Positions 10,851 to 22,495 of a DNA stretch of 64,000 nt are shown here, piece by piece. Position numbers and translations under genes: made by a program. The notes under the pieces were generated by a model. That model saw only the letters and a list, made by a program, of their open reading frames with translations. It was not told where the DNA came from and did no database searches. Position 1 is the stretch's first letter. Each line of letters opens with the position of its first letter. This DNA is from Clarkia xantiana subsp. parviflora (lineage: Eukaryota > Streptophyta > Magnoliopsida > Myrtales > Onagraceae): assembly GCA_036873135.1 (NCBI GenBank), contig JAPTYO010000008.1:40772819-40836818 (forward strand). The letters run 5' to 3'.

Positions 10851-12191
10851 AGGATCTAGTAACGCAGGAAATTCTCCTAGAGGGAACTGAGTCAGGAGGA
10901 CTTTACAAGCTCCAATTTCCTAGTGATGGTGTTGCTTATATTATTTCCTCTAACTATCTAAGTTCTGTTAATAATGAACCCACTTTGTCTAGTGGCTGTT
11001 CTGAGTCTAGTTCTAAGGGTCTGAAGTGTTCTAAGAGAGTCACATGGGCTAATAATCTTGTTAGCTATGTGTCTAGTACTTGTTCTGAGTCTACATCTAT
11101 ATCTAAAGAGTCTCTCCTTTGTAATAATGTTGCTGACAATCATGATATTCATAATTTTAATACAGATAATCCTTCTGGCTCTAATTGCTCTATGATTTCT
11201 CCTGTTACTTCTCATACTAATGCTGATGTGGTGCTCCTGAATGTTTGATTACTGAACTATGGCACCGTAGATTAGGTCATCCTTCTATTGTTACTCTGAG
11301 ATCAGTTTTGAAGTTGCAATTTGAAACATAATGATAAAGCTAATCTGTTCTGTGATGCTTGTCATATGGGTAAGAGCCACAAATTACCTTTCTCTCCTAG
11401 TTGTAATCAGTATTCTAATCCTTTTGATCATCTTCAATTAGATTTGTGGGGTCTTGCTCCAACTAAGTCTAATGGCTTAGTATTGTTGATGCTTATTCTC
11501 GTTTTACCTGGATTTTCTTTTTGTCTCATAAATCTGATGTTCTTAATGTTTTCATTTCTTTTCATAAGCTTGTGAAAAATCAATTCAATACTTCCATCAA
11601 AGCTGTTCAAACCGACAATGGTGGAGAATTCATTGGCCCTTTTCAGCATTATTTGGTTCAACATGGCATTCAACATCGGTTAACTTGTCCACATACTTCT
11701 GAGCAAAATGGCATGGTGGAGCGTAAGCACCGCCACATTGTTGAGACTGGTTTAACACTTCTGGCTTTGTCTCTTGTTCCTTTCAAATTCTGGTCTGAGG
11801 CTTTCTTTTCTGTAGTTTTTCTTATTAATAGATTACCCACCCCCGTGTTGAACAATATTTCTCCATTTGAAAGACTATACAACAAGTTACCTGATTACAC
11901 TTTTCTAAAAGTCTTTGGGTGTCTATGTTTTCCTCACTTGAGAGACTATAATACTCGGAAACTTGACTTTAGATCCAGGCCTTGTGTCTTCTTAGGCTAC
12001 AGTGCCATGAATCAAGGTGCTTAGACTCATCTGGAAGGTTGTACATCTCAAGGCATGTGAAATTCAATGAGGATGTGTTTCCGTTTGCTACTGATTCAAA
12101 GTTTGCTCAAAAAGGTGTCTCAATTTCTGATATTGGCTTACCTATTAATCTCTCCTTTTTGTTTCCTTCTCAGAAAAACCAGGTTCCATAG
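10847..12191 (+). pseudogene. copia-1 integrase region
   Basis: Integrase joins the cDNA to the host chromosome. The segment holds the end of the pre-integrase region with a zinc-binding CDACHMGKSHKLPF. It then has LDLWGLAP, VQTDNGGEFIGPF (second catalytic Asp) and SEQNGMVERKHRHIVE (catalytic Glu). The C-terminal part is VFGCLCFPHLR..KLDFRSRPCVFLGY. It is spread over frames 10847-11248, 11321-11575, 11521-12024 and 11982-12191, with stops near 11248 and 11270 and a deletion around the first catalytic Asp. Not functional. Confidence 0.85.
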
Positions 12192-12415
12192 GCTCCTTCA
12201 TCTATTTCTAGCCCTTCTCCACACATCTATCCTACAGCTTCTTTGGATTCACTACCTGTGATCTCTTCCCCTCATCCTCTTAAGGTGTATCGCCTCCACC
12301 TCCCACTACTTGTCCTCCAACAAGCTCTGCCTCTGCACCAGAAACAATTTTTCAACCTCAGCCCCTTGTCCCTCAACCCCCGTCTGAGTCTTTATCCTCT
12401 AGTAACACTCACTCC

Positions 12416-13218
12416 ATGATTACTAGGTCTAAATCTATGGTCTCAACTCGTTCTTACCCTCAAGCCTTACTAGTCTCTCTTGATGAACCCGTCACTATTA
12501 AGCAGGCTCTTAAGTCTCCTGAATGGACAGCTGCTCTCCATAAAGAACTTGAATCACTTAAAAATAACAAGACCTGGAGTCTAACTTCCCTTCCCAGAGG
12601 CAGAGCAGGTCACCTGTTGGCTGTAAGTGGATTTTTAAAATCAAAAGAAAGTCAGATGGATCCGTTGAGAGATACAAAGCCAGGCTTGTAGCCAAGGGTT
12701 TTTCTCAACAACCTGGTTTTGATTACAGTGAGACATATAGTCATGTGGCTAAACTAATCACTGTAAGAATAATGCTTTCTCTTGCCTTAAACTTTCATTG
12801 GGATTTGAGACAGGTTGACATCAACAATGCCTTCCTAAAAGGGGACCTTCGAGAGGATATTTACATGACACAACCTCCAGAGTTTGTCCAAAAATATTCA
12901 AATGGAAATCCTCTTGTTTGTAAACTCCAAAAGGCGCTCTATGGGCTCAAACAAGCTCTAAGATATTTTTTATTGAATGAACTGAAATTACAAAACTCAC
13001 TAGCTGACACCTGCTTGTTTGTTAAGTGGTCTGGATTGGATAAAACCTATCTTCTTGTATATATAGATGACATAATAGTTACAGGTTCTAACCCCAGCAT
13101 TGTTGAGTCCATTATTCAGTCTCTTGACACTGCTTTTTCTTTGAAGGATCTAGGGAAGCTTAATTATTTCCTTGGTATGGAAGTACAATATGGTAAGGAT
13201 TGCCGGAACTTAAGTTAG
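12416..13218 (+). pseudogene. copia-1 reverse transcriptase
   Basis: The segment opens with EPVTIKQALKSPEWTAALH and continues, after a frameshift at about 12600-12690, with VDINNAFLKGDL, QKALYGLKQA and LLVYIDDIIVTG, where YIDD is the RT active site. After YGLKQA about ten residues normally containing RxWF are missing. The frame ends with a stop at 13218, within the connection to RNase H. Confidence 0.9.
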
Positions 13219-13236
13219 AAGAAATATATTCTTGAG

Positions 13237-14208
13237 TTGTTAGACAAGACTGATATGCTGAACACATTACCTACTCCCACACCTCTTGTTGTTACTCCAA
13301 CCCTTTCTTCGTCTGTTGGTACACCTATGCAGAATGTTACTTTATACAGAAGCATTATTGGAGCTTTACAACATGTCGGTTGTACTAGACCAGAAATCAG
13401 CTATGCAGTGAATAAACTGAGTCAATTTACTAAGAATCCTTTGGACACTCATTGGAAAGCTGTTAAGAGAATTCTTAGATACCTCGAAGGCACTTTAGAT
13501 CATGGCCTTGTGTTTAGAAACTCAACTGCACTGTCATTAACTGGTTTCTCTGATTCAGATCTAGGTGGTAATATTGATGACAGGAAGTCAACGAATGGAC
13601 ACTGTATTTTCCTTGGAGGGAATCTGATTACGTGGTGTTCAAGAAAGCAACGAGTGGTGGCAAGATCTACAGCAGAGGCGGAATACAGGGGTTTGGCTGA
13701 GTGCATTTGCGACATGATCTGGGTTACATCTCTGTTAACTGAGATAGGAGTTCAGATTACAGGATCTCCTTTGGTTTGGTGTGATAACACAAGTGTCATC
13801 TCTATTTCTTCAAACCCTAGTCACCATTCTAGAATGAAATATGTTGAACTTGACTTGTTTTTTGTTCGTGATACAGTTTCTCAAGGAGTGGTTCTTGTTA
13901 ACTATGTTCCTGCTGATGATCAAATAGCTGACATTCTAACCAAACCACTAACGGAGAAGTCTTTCATACCCTTGAGAAACAAACTCAACGTTTCTTCCTT
14001 GAGTGATTATAGTACATTATCTCCACAAGTTTACAATGCGGCACTAACTAGTGATGATGCTTACTTTGCAGGGTTTAGTCATAAGCTTTCAAGCAATAAA
14101 GTTGCAAATCAAGTAACAGCAAAGCTTCTTAGGATAGCACAGCTTAAAGTGACCCACAATGTGATTCTTCAATCTCAAATTGGTCTTTTGCCTTTACCAC
14201 CTCTGTAA
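13237..14208 (+). pseudogene. copia-1 RNase H segment
   Basis: This is an uninterrupted 323-codon frame. It carries YRSIIGALQHVGCTRPEISY, the RNase H motifs GFSDSDLGG and STAEAEYRGL, WCDNTSVISIS with SRMKYVELDLFFVRD, and VPADDQIADILTKPL at the C-terminus. RNase H removes the RNA strand during cDNA synthesis. It is the best preserved part of copia-1, but is cut off from RT by the stop at 13218. About 50 extra residues follow the usual end. Confidence 0.9.
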
Positions 14209-15091
14209 TGTTTATCTCTTCCCTTACATAGTCTTACTTGTTTGTCTCTATCATGTCTTTTTTCTTAAAAATGTTATGTGTGCAAACTGGTTTTGTTCTT
14301 CAAATGACATCAGCCATTCTCTAAACCTGTTTTTTTAAAGCTCAGAGGATTTAAATCACTGATTGGTGGTGTTTATGAGAATTCCTGCTTTACACTACTA
14401 GTTTGTAATGTTGAGTTTCTTGGCTAGATTCAAACATTCTTTTTCCCTTGTTTTGGTGATATGACTACCCTGCAATCTCTATTTGTCAAAATTTATTCTT
14501 CTTCATTATCTCTTGCTTCCTTAGCTGGTCGTATGCAGCAAATTCTGGTCTGTAATCTCTGTTCAACATGGTTGTGAGAAACACTGGGGCTGAGTTAACC
14601 TTGATACTATTTTCAATTTGTTATTTGATCCAATGAATCTACTAGTGCATTCTTCCTTGCTCAACCTCCATTTTTTTTTTGTCTCTCGCAAAGCTTCATC
14701 ACGTGATAGTTGCATTTACTACCATAAGTTGCTGGTAATTATGAACTAGTTGGCTTCTTCTTCTTTTTATTAAAAAAAAAGGGAAAAAAAAACAAAACAA
14801 AAAAAAAAAAAAAAAAAAAATTCTTTCGCAGAAGCCTTCTATGCTCTACTTTACCTTTTCTTTTCAAACCAAAACTTTATCATGGAAGCTTTGAGACATG
14901 ACTTCAATTTCTTTCTTTTTTCTCTCTCCAAGGATTATATGCAGTTTGTGGGTTAATTTGCAAATGTTTGTTGAGATAAGTTTTAAGTGATTTCTTGCTC
15001 ATTAGTACTATTTATCCATCTGATTGTTCAGTTATTTTGGAATTTTGTGGTTTTGTAATGATCTAGGCTACCGAGGGTTCTTTCTTTGTTT
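14209..15091. other. Non-coding 3' region of copia-1
   Basis: Almost 900 bp lie between the RNase H stop and the terminal repeat. They contain an A-rich run at about 14770-14820 and T/C-rich stretches, but no coding frame. There is no polypurine tract directly against the repeat at 15092, which is odd for a copia 3' end. Confidence 0.5.
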
Positions 15092-15200
15092 TGTAATCAA
15101 GGTAAAAATATCAATGGAATCGTTCTTCGTCTTCTACGTTCCTCTTCTTCTACGTTCTTCTCTTTTATAGGTTCTTCAAGAAATCTGAAGAACACTTTCA
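15092..15200 (+). repeat. 3' terminal repeat of copia-1
   Basis: Starts tgtaatcaag and ends aacactttca, nearly identical to 8939-9079 apart from one copy of the tandem segment. Confidence 0.75.
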
Positions 15201-15419
15201 ACTACTTGTAAGAGAAGACTGCAATAGGCCGATAATTGCCAAAATTACACGAGCGAACCATTTGTAGCTCTATTTTATCTTCCTTTTAACACCAATCATC
15301 ATATGATATGTGTATCAATCTCCTTTTAGTTCTCTTAATTCAATTGCTACTAAGGCATCCCGCTATAATTAGATAAGATAGATGGAAAAAAAAAAGTAGA
15401 GGATGATTGATATTATTAT
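15201..15419. other. Unassigned AT-rich sequence
   Basis: No coding frame, repeat or element boundary is visible in this short stretch between copia-1 and the foldback element. Confidence 0.4.
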
Positions 15420-16035
15420 GATTTAAAAGATCTTTTGGTGCCATTTGTTTGACCAATGTTGGCTTTTGGTGTTATATGTTTATTTTTGTAAGATTTTAGT
15501 GTCATATGTTTGCATTTTGTAGACATTTTGGTGCATCTGCTAGTCAACTGTCAAATTTTACCGTTAAATACATTTATTTTGTTCAATTTAATCCTAAAAT
15601 TTATAAATCTGACTATTGATTTTTGCAAGCAGTCATAAAAAAAACTCAATTGGAACCAGCTGACCAAATTGAACCATTGAGTCCAACTGACCCAGCCGAG
15701 GTGCGACCCGTAGCCGGGTCGCACCGCGGCTCGGGTCGATGGACTTGGGCGACCCTAACCGTGGTCTAACCCAACCATGGGTCGCACCATGACTAGGTCA
15801 ATTGGAATCAAGGGTTCAATTGTGTTTTTTAAGGACTAAATTGCAAAAAATTAAAAGTTAGGTGTATAATTTGGAGGATTAAATTGAACAAAATAAATGT
15901 ATTTAACAGTTAAACTTGATTAACGGATACACCAAAACTCTATAAAATGCAAACATATGTCACCATATAAAAAAAACATATGACACCAAAAATCAATATT
16001 GGTCAAACATATGGCACCAAAATACCATTTAACCC
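15420..16035. mobile_element. Foldback (MITE-like) element with about 170-200-bp inverted arms
   Basis: The left arm (gatttaaaagatcttttggtgcc onward to about 15600) is the imperfect reverse complement of the right arm (about 15840-16035, ending aataccatttaaccc). Both contain repeated ttttggtgtcatatgttt motifs and an atacatttattttgttcaa block. The centre holds a GC-rich hairpin, ggtgcgaccc..gggtcgcacc, near 15700. There is no coding capacity. The flanks are AT-rich (tattattat, ttataataa) and do not give a clear target duplication, so the superfamily is unassigned. Confidence 0.75.
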
Positions 16036-16471
16036 TTATAATAATATTAAGTAAGGAAATAAAAGAGGAAAGTAGTTGCAACGTACATGGCAAACAACAG
16101 TTTGGTCCAAAGGCAGGCATGATAAGAATCACAAAGGCTCTCTAGCTTCATTTATCTGAACACTCGGTGATATTTTCTCCAAAACAGCTAAAACTCGCAT
16201 CTATCTCAAATGCAGGTTATGCACAATCCGTCACAACATCAGTAGTAGTTGGATGCATGACACATTCTCCTTTTCAATATCATACCCAACAACAATATTA
16301 CCTGTCTGTAATTGAAGAAGGTGGTGAAGTAAGTAAGCTGAATAGGAATTTCTGGAGACACACAAACACTTCATATAATAAACTCCTCTCATCTTCCAAA
16401 TCGGTTGGATTTTGATAGTGAACACCCGATCTGATAACAATTGAAATCATCTATGTGTCTACTCAGGAAGG
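16036..16471. other. Unassigned flank of the copia-2 insertion
   Basis: Mostly non-coding. An 82-codon frame (16167-16415) has no recognised domain. This is the sequence that was joined to 44983 before copia-2 inserted. Confidence 0.35.
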
Positions 16472-17069
16472 TGCAGAATTATTAGAACAAATACTACGGA
16501 AACATAAACAAAATACATGTACGGTAAATTGATTAGGTAGCGGAATAAGGCGCACATACCTACAACGCTTTCCGTAGTCCGGAGATCTTCTAGGGGAGTC
16601 CTCGATCCACCGGACGGTTCCCGTAATGGTTCTGGTTAAGTAAGCCCTACGCGGATTTGTCTCCACAGCAAAGCCTTTTGTCTATTCTTCCACATGGATG
16701 GATCTCCAGAGTAATTTGCTCGAATCAATTTTGGCACCTCCAAGGCAGTAGAGTGGTTCGGCCAAAACTAGTGTGTATAGGGATGAGGGATTTCTTTTTG
16801 TCTCACCACAAAGGAAGAAAGTGATTAACCCTAAAATAAACCTTGACACTCCCTATTTATAAGAGGAGGTGGGGAAAACCCACATCACCACTCTTTAAGG
16901 TTCGGCCGGCCACATGTGAGAAAGGGAGGTCCAATTTTGGGTCTATCATGTCAATTGAAATTTTAGGCCCAGCCCAAAATTCCTAATGTGACATTACCCA
17001 ACTGACTTAGATAACAGTCACATATTAATGTGCTCCTTTTTACGGCGGCCCAATATCCAAATGCCAACA
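16472..17069 (-). repeat. 3' LTR of copia-2
   Basis: It reads tgcagaatta..ccaaatgccaaca on +. It matches the split 5' LTR, including gcggaataaggcgcacatac, the cttctaggggag block and cctccaaggcagtagagtgg. A TATA box on the - strand (ttataaatag) lies at about 16851-16864. A - strand polypurine tract (gagtgggagt) abuts it at 17070-17079. Confidence 0.85.
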
Positions 17070-18247
17070 ACTCCCACTCGTCGGAATGGGAGCTTCCTGT
17101 TAATATGTTGTTGACCAACACATCAACATTTGTTCTTCGATCTAGCCCTACTTCGGAATAGTTCATACGAGGTTTCGTGCGACCGGCGGACACGACAAAC
17201 CGTGCTACTCATCTGTTAGGAGTGTTGTAGCGTCCGCAGAACGTTGATTCTCCATGTAAAATCAACCTTTGAAAACAATAATATTGTGCCCCACTGTATC
17301 CTTAGTCAACTGTCATTTTCCTATTACCTAGTTTCCACATAGGAACACTTCTCTAATGCATCCGTACAAGTATTCACAAACTTTCAACTAATATCAAGTT
17401 TGTGGCCACCTTGTGAATACAAGAGTCGGAGAATTACAGGTGTACTTGACCATCCCCATCGCTCATACCCTTAGTCAAAGTCAACCGGTTTCCAAAGACG
17501 TGTTAACTGAGCCATTTAGTTCAGCACTGCGCTCGTACGCCGGGAAGCGAAAATTGAGCTTGACCTTAGGTATGAGTTCTGAGTCCGAGAGGATACTTTG
17601 AATGCTTCTTCATAAAGCATCCGGGATCAATCACACGCTCAAGGTGAAGAAGTTTGTGCCCATCCGAATCTCGTGGATCCTGCCTAGCACAACCGAGCTT
17701 GACCCCAGGGTCGAACATGGCTGAAGCGTGCATCGATAACATAACCTGAACTTACATATTGCCAGGAGTGGGAAATGTCATACGCTATCGCAGACTTGTC
17801 ATCTAGCCCAGAATGTGGATGTTGACGAACGAAGTGCGTCACGGCGATTCGCAAAACTTAGATCGTGTCGTGTTACCCCGAAACCAAATGATCGTCTTGC
17901 TTAACCAGGTTTATCTTTTGAAAAAACCATGGTTCTTAGCCAGTCTTGACATGGTAGAGGCCACCCTCTCCGCCAAGATGACCGAGCCTGTGTGACTAGG
18001 CTTGGCCCACATTCGACATGTTTTATTTAGGAGGATTGCGTCTCCTACGACTAGTTTATAGACCGTAAAATATGATGTAATTCAAACATTATGACGTTGC
18101 TAGATCACAAACTCAAATTCCAATTCCTTTTATTCAAATATTACTTTAAAAATCAAAATGTTATCATCAAAACACAAGCCTCTTAAACCCTACGCAGTCC
18201 AAGCATTTTAACGTGCTTTTCGAAAACATCCATGCGTAAAGGTTTGG
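17070..18247 (-). other. 3' untranslated part of copia-2 (PPT side)
   Basis: About 1.2 kb separate the polypurine tract from the RNase H end. The same stretch recurs in copia-3 (21485-22495), with shared blocks such as tcgtacgccgggaagcga and acgaacgaag. No coding frame is convincing. A long, conserved, non-coding 3' region is thus a family trait. Confidence 0.6.
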
Positions 18248-20268
18248 TCATGGGTCCTCCACCATATTCTCATAGGACAAGTATTCTAATGTGATTAATT
18301 TGTCTTTTACCATACTTTTAGCATAATTATATTTTACATCAATGAGTTTCGTCCTACTATGGTACTTAGGATTCTTAACTGCTGCAATCGCTGCTTGACT
18401 GTCAGAGTATACCTTCACATGATTACTCCCATCCTTGACGTCAAGCAACGCAGTTAAGAGCCTTTTAAGCCAAACTGCTTCCTGTGAATTCTTATAGAGG
18501 GCTACGAATTAGGATTCCACCGTAGACAGCGCGACACATGATTGCTTCTTGTTCATCCATGAAATGAGAAATAATCCTCATGAGGTGGACTTACGATCAT
18601 CCGGATCGCCACCATGGTCGGCGTCACTGAACCTAGTCAATTCTAATTTCCACCACTATAGCACATTCCGTAGTCGGCATTACCTTTTAGGTATCAGATA
18701 TTTCGTTTCACAATCTTTAAATGTTGATAACCAGGGTTTGATTGGAATCGTGCTACTAAGCCCACATCGTAACAGATGTCTGGACGAGTGCATTGCATGG
18801 CGTACATTAGAGTGCCAACCATACTAAGGTATTCTGCACCTTTTATCTGTTCACGCTCAGCCTGGTCTTTTGGTCCCTCATGCTTAGACGACGCGCACCC
18901 AAACACAACCGGGGTATCCGCGGGTTTGGCATCTTGTAACCTAAACCTTTTCAACAGTTTGTTGATATAGGTTTCTTGAGAGAGATATAGTTTACGAGCA
19001 GCCCGATCCCTAGCAATCTTAATGTCTAGGATGTACGTGACTTCTCCCATGTCTTTCATCTCGAATACAGATGCCAGCTAGGACTTTGATTCATTCATGT
19101 AACTCACATCCTTCGTGGCAATTAGTATGTCATACACATATAATGTCAAAATAACATACTTCGACTCAGAGGTATTTGTGTACACGCATGGATCCTCGTG
19201 AAGATTCACGAATCTATTTCCAACAATTTTCTCGTGAACCTGCGGTCCCATTGACGGGACGATTTTTTAAGACCATAGTTCGATCTTTGGAGTTTAAAAA
19301 CTTTACGTTCGTTTCCAGGGATTATGAAACCCTATGGTTGCTCCATATAGATCTTTTCCTCCAGGTTTCCGTGGAGGAATGCAGTATTAACATCCATTTG
19401 GTGCAGCTCTAAATCGAGGATAGCAACCAGGGCCAAAATGGCCCGGACTGTGGTGTAACGCACAGTCCGTGAGTATGTCTCATCAAAATCCACTATGTGT
19501 ATTTGGGTATATCCTTTAGCAACGAGTCGATCTTTGTACCGCTTGACATTTCTATCAGCATTGAGTTCCAGCTTCAGAAACCACTTTGCCCCTATTGCTC
19601 TACGGTTAGCAAATAAATCAACTAAAGACCATATCGAATTGGCTTTCATAGAGGAGATCTTCTTCCATTTATTTCCTCCATTCCTTCGCTTGAGGTTCTT
19701 CCAAGGCTTGTTTAACCGTTACCGGTTCATCAACCGAATTAAGAGTGAATAACTCACCCTTTTCAATGAGATACTTCTTGGGAGAAGTTCGATGCCTTTG
19801 ACTACGTCTAGGCTCATTAGTCCCATCTTGAACTTGAACAACGCTCCCACCAGGGATAATATTCCTGACTGGAGCAATACTCCCACTGGGAACAAGAGTG
19901 TTACTTGATCCTTCACCAACAACTTTTCTTAGACGACCTCTTGGTCTCGGGATTCTACCTCCGAGATGAATTCCATGGTTACTAGGACCAGGAACCAAGT
20001 TGATAGTGCCACTCCCAATGTTACCAGTAGGTAGTTGAGGGATTATAGAATTTTCATCCAACGGTTCAGCAACATGATTATCAGGTTCGACTTGATTCGC
20101 ACCTGCAACAACAGTGACCTTTGTGGTTGGATTGATTCCTCCCACTGGATTTATTATGAAAATGTATCCATTCACATTTACCTTGTCATTCACTTGCGTT
20201 GCTGCCTCAAATCTCCCACTCGAATTAAGTGGGACCTGATCATCATTATCCTGCTCTAGTTCAATCAA
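18248..20268 (-). pseudogene. copia-2 pol: integrase tail, RT and RNase H
   Basis: Read right to left. The segment 20268-19669 is the hydrophilic linker ending EPVTVKQALEEPQAKEW. The segment 19649-19332 has AIGAKWFLKLELN and HQMDVNTAFLHGNLEEKIYMEQP. The segment 19059-18694 has MKDMGEVTYILDIKIARD and MQCTRPDICYDVGL. The segment 18448-18248 has KVYSDSQAAIAAVKNPKYHSRTK of RNase H. The RT active-site stretch between 19332 and 19059 is out of frame. Just upstream of 20268 a degenerate IRYSEYSMAYMF resembles the end of integrase, but no integrase core is visible. Many frameshifts; not functional. Confidence 0.88.
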
Positions 20269-20883
20269 GACTTCGTATACGTTGATGTCACAAATCTTAG
20301 GAATTCGTCCTCAAGTAACGTAACGTCTCATGTTCGACCACGCCACCAAGCTCCTGAGCTACCAAAAACATGTATGCCATAGAGTATTCAGAGTACCTTA
20401 TAAAGATACCTTTCAGTACTTTGCATTAACAGCTGTCTGTACAATACATGTTTGCATTTGTAATTGTGAGGTCGTAATCGGTAAGATCCGTCTCATTACG
20501 AGTTTACAACTCATATGGTTTCGTGTCAACCAATATTGTAGGAACAAAGTTCGACAGAAGTGGAAGTCAACATCATGTCATCCTGGAAGGAGATCGAAAG
20601 TTGAATAGTCGACACCATGTTTCAAACTATGTCCTTGAATTTTATGATTAAAAATTCTCCACCAATCTTGTCGTTATAGGCGAATATTAGGATAGTCATT
20701 TGTCATACAATATTCTTTTTTTATTGCACACTCAATTTCAGAAGTTTCGTCCACCTTTGAATTGTGCATTACGTTTTCTACCTTTTGCATTAATTGATTC
20801 TTCACGAGATCGCGGTATCTTTTGAAGCATACTTCTTCTCGATTTATGAGAAATCAATGAGTATAACCCAAAATGGGTGTTAA

Positions 20884-21484
20884 TGTTAGATTAACGGGAG
20901 TAATCACTACGGATACTATAAACAAGGTACATGCTAGTAATATCAATTACGCAGCGGAAGTTTCACACATACATTTAGGATTATCCGTAGACCCAAGATA
21001 TTCTCGACAGGGAGTTCACGAACCTCCGGTCGGGACTCGTAGAGGTTCTTGTTAGAGAAGCCCTACGTGGTGCAGCTCCACAGCAAAGCCTCTTATCGAT
21101 TCTTGGCACAGGGACAGATCTTTGGAGAGTTTTCTCTAAAGCAATTTGGCACACCTTTGGTGAGGTAAGGGTTCGGCCGAACTAGTGTGGTGTGGGAGGA
21201 GAGTTTCTCTTTAAAACTATCTTGTGAGGGAATTATGATTAACCCTAAAATTTCCCTACCACCTCTTATTCATAGGAGGAGTAAAGTGGACAAAAGTCCA
21301 CTTTACCCCACCACAAATATTCGGCCGGCCTATGTATTTGGGGAGGCCCAATTTTGGGCCTCCCATGTCAATTGCGATTTGGGTCTAGCCCAATTACCCT
21401 AATGTGACATTTACCTAAGTTCATTAGGTAAACTATACATATTATGGGCTACCAATTACGATGCTCATCACCATATGCTTACAA
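20884..21484 (-). repeat. 3' LTR of copia-3
   Basis: It begins tgttagatta and ends catatgcttaca. It carries about 24 bp more than the 5' copy near 21270-21310, a ggaggagtaaagtggacaaa stretch. The - strand polypurine tract gagtgggagt abuts it at 21485-21494. Confidence 0.93.
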
Positions 21485-22495
21485 CTCCCACTCGCCGGAA
21501 TGGGAGGTTGCTTGTTAATGTATTGTTGTCCAAATCTGCATCAACATTTCTCCCCTTTCATCTGCTCCATGCTTCCGAATAGTTCATATGAGGTTTTCCG
21601 TGCGACCGGCGGATACGACGGGCATTGTGCTACTCATCTGTTAGGAGTATTGTAGCGCCCGCGGAACGTTAATTCCCTTTACTCTAATCAACCTGTTATA
21701 AACAACATTTATATATTGTATCGCGCTGTATCCTAGGTCAACTGATAATTCTCCATTTGCCTAGTTTCCACATAGGAACACTTCTCCAAGGCATCCGTAC
21801 AAGTATTCATAACCTCCAACTAATATCCGGCTGGTGGCCACCTAGTGAATACAAGAATTGGTGAATTACAGGTGAACTTGACCATCCCCATCGCTCACAC
21901 CGTTAGTTAAACCCATCTGGTTTCCAAAGACGTGGTCACTGGGCCTTTTTGTTCAGCACTACGCTCGTACGCCGGGAAGCGAGCATTGAGCCTGATCTTA
22001 GGTACGAGTTCTGAGTCCATGAGGATACTTCGGGTGCCTCTTCATAAGGCTCCCGGGATCAATCACACGCTCGAGGTGAAGAAGTTTGCGCACGCTAGAA
22101 TCACGAGGATTCCTTCCTATCACAACCGGGCGGTGACCCCATGGTCGAACATGGCACGCGTAGTATGAAGCACGCGTTGATAGAATACCTGAACCTTTTG
22201 GGTCAACAAGAATGGGACATGTCAATCATGTTATCACAGATTTTCATCCGGCCCAGAATGTGGATTTATGACGAACGAAGTTCATCACGACGACCGTACA
22301 TGTTTGTCTGGGTAAGGCCCACATTCGACATAGTTTTGGCAGAGGATTGCGTCCTCCTACGACTTAGTTTATAGACCGTAAATTTGATGTAATCAAAAAA
22401 TTATGACGCCGATTGATCATAAATCATTTGCAATTCTTTCGCTTACAAAATGTAACTTTATAATATCAAATTGTTATCACAGATACATGCCATTT

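Larger units (their letters stand above)
8939..15200 (+). mobile_element. Decayed Ty1/copia retrotransposon (copia-1)
   Basis: The order is short terminal repeat, PBS, gag, protease, integrase, RT and RNase H, then a terminal repeat, all on +. The domain order protease-integrase-RT-RNase H defines Ty1/copia. Every domain is recognisable but broken by stops, frameshifts and small deletions, so the element cannot encode an intact polyprotein. The five bases outside the ends (aatat, actac) do not match, so boundaries or flanks have changed since insertion. Confidence 0.88.

Noticed and set aside
14770..14820. A-rich run as a LINE/SINE poly(A) tail
   Set aside because: No LINE or SINE body or target duplication could be seen around it.
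16167..16415. Host gene fragment next to copia-2
   Set aside because: An 82-codon frame with no recognised domain and no splice pattern; kept as unassigned.
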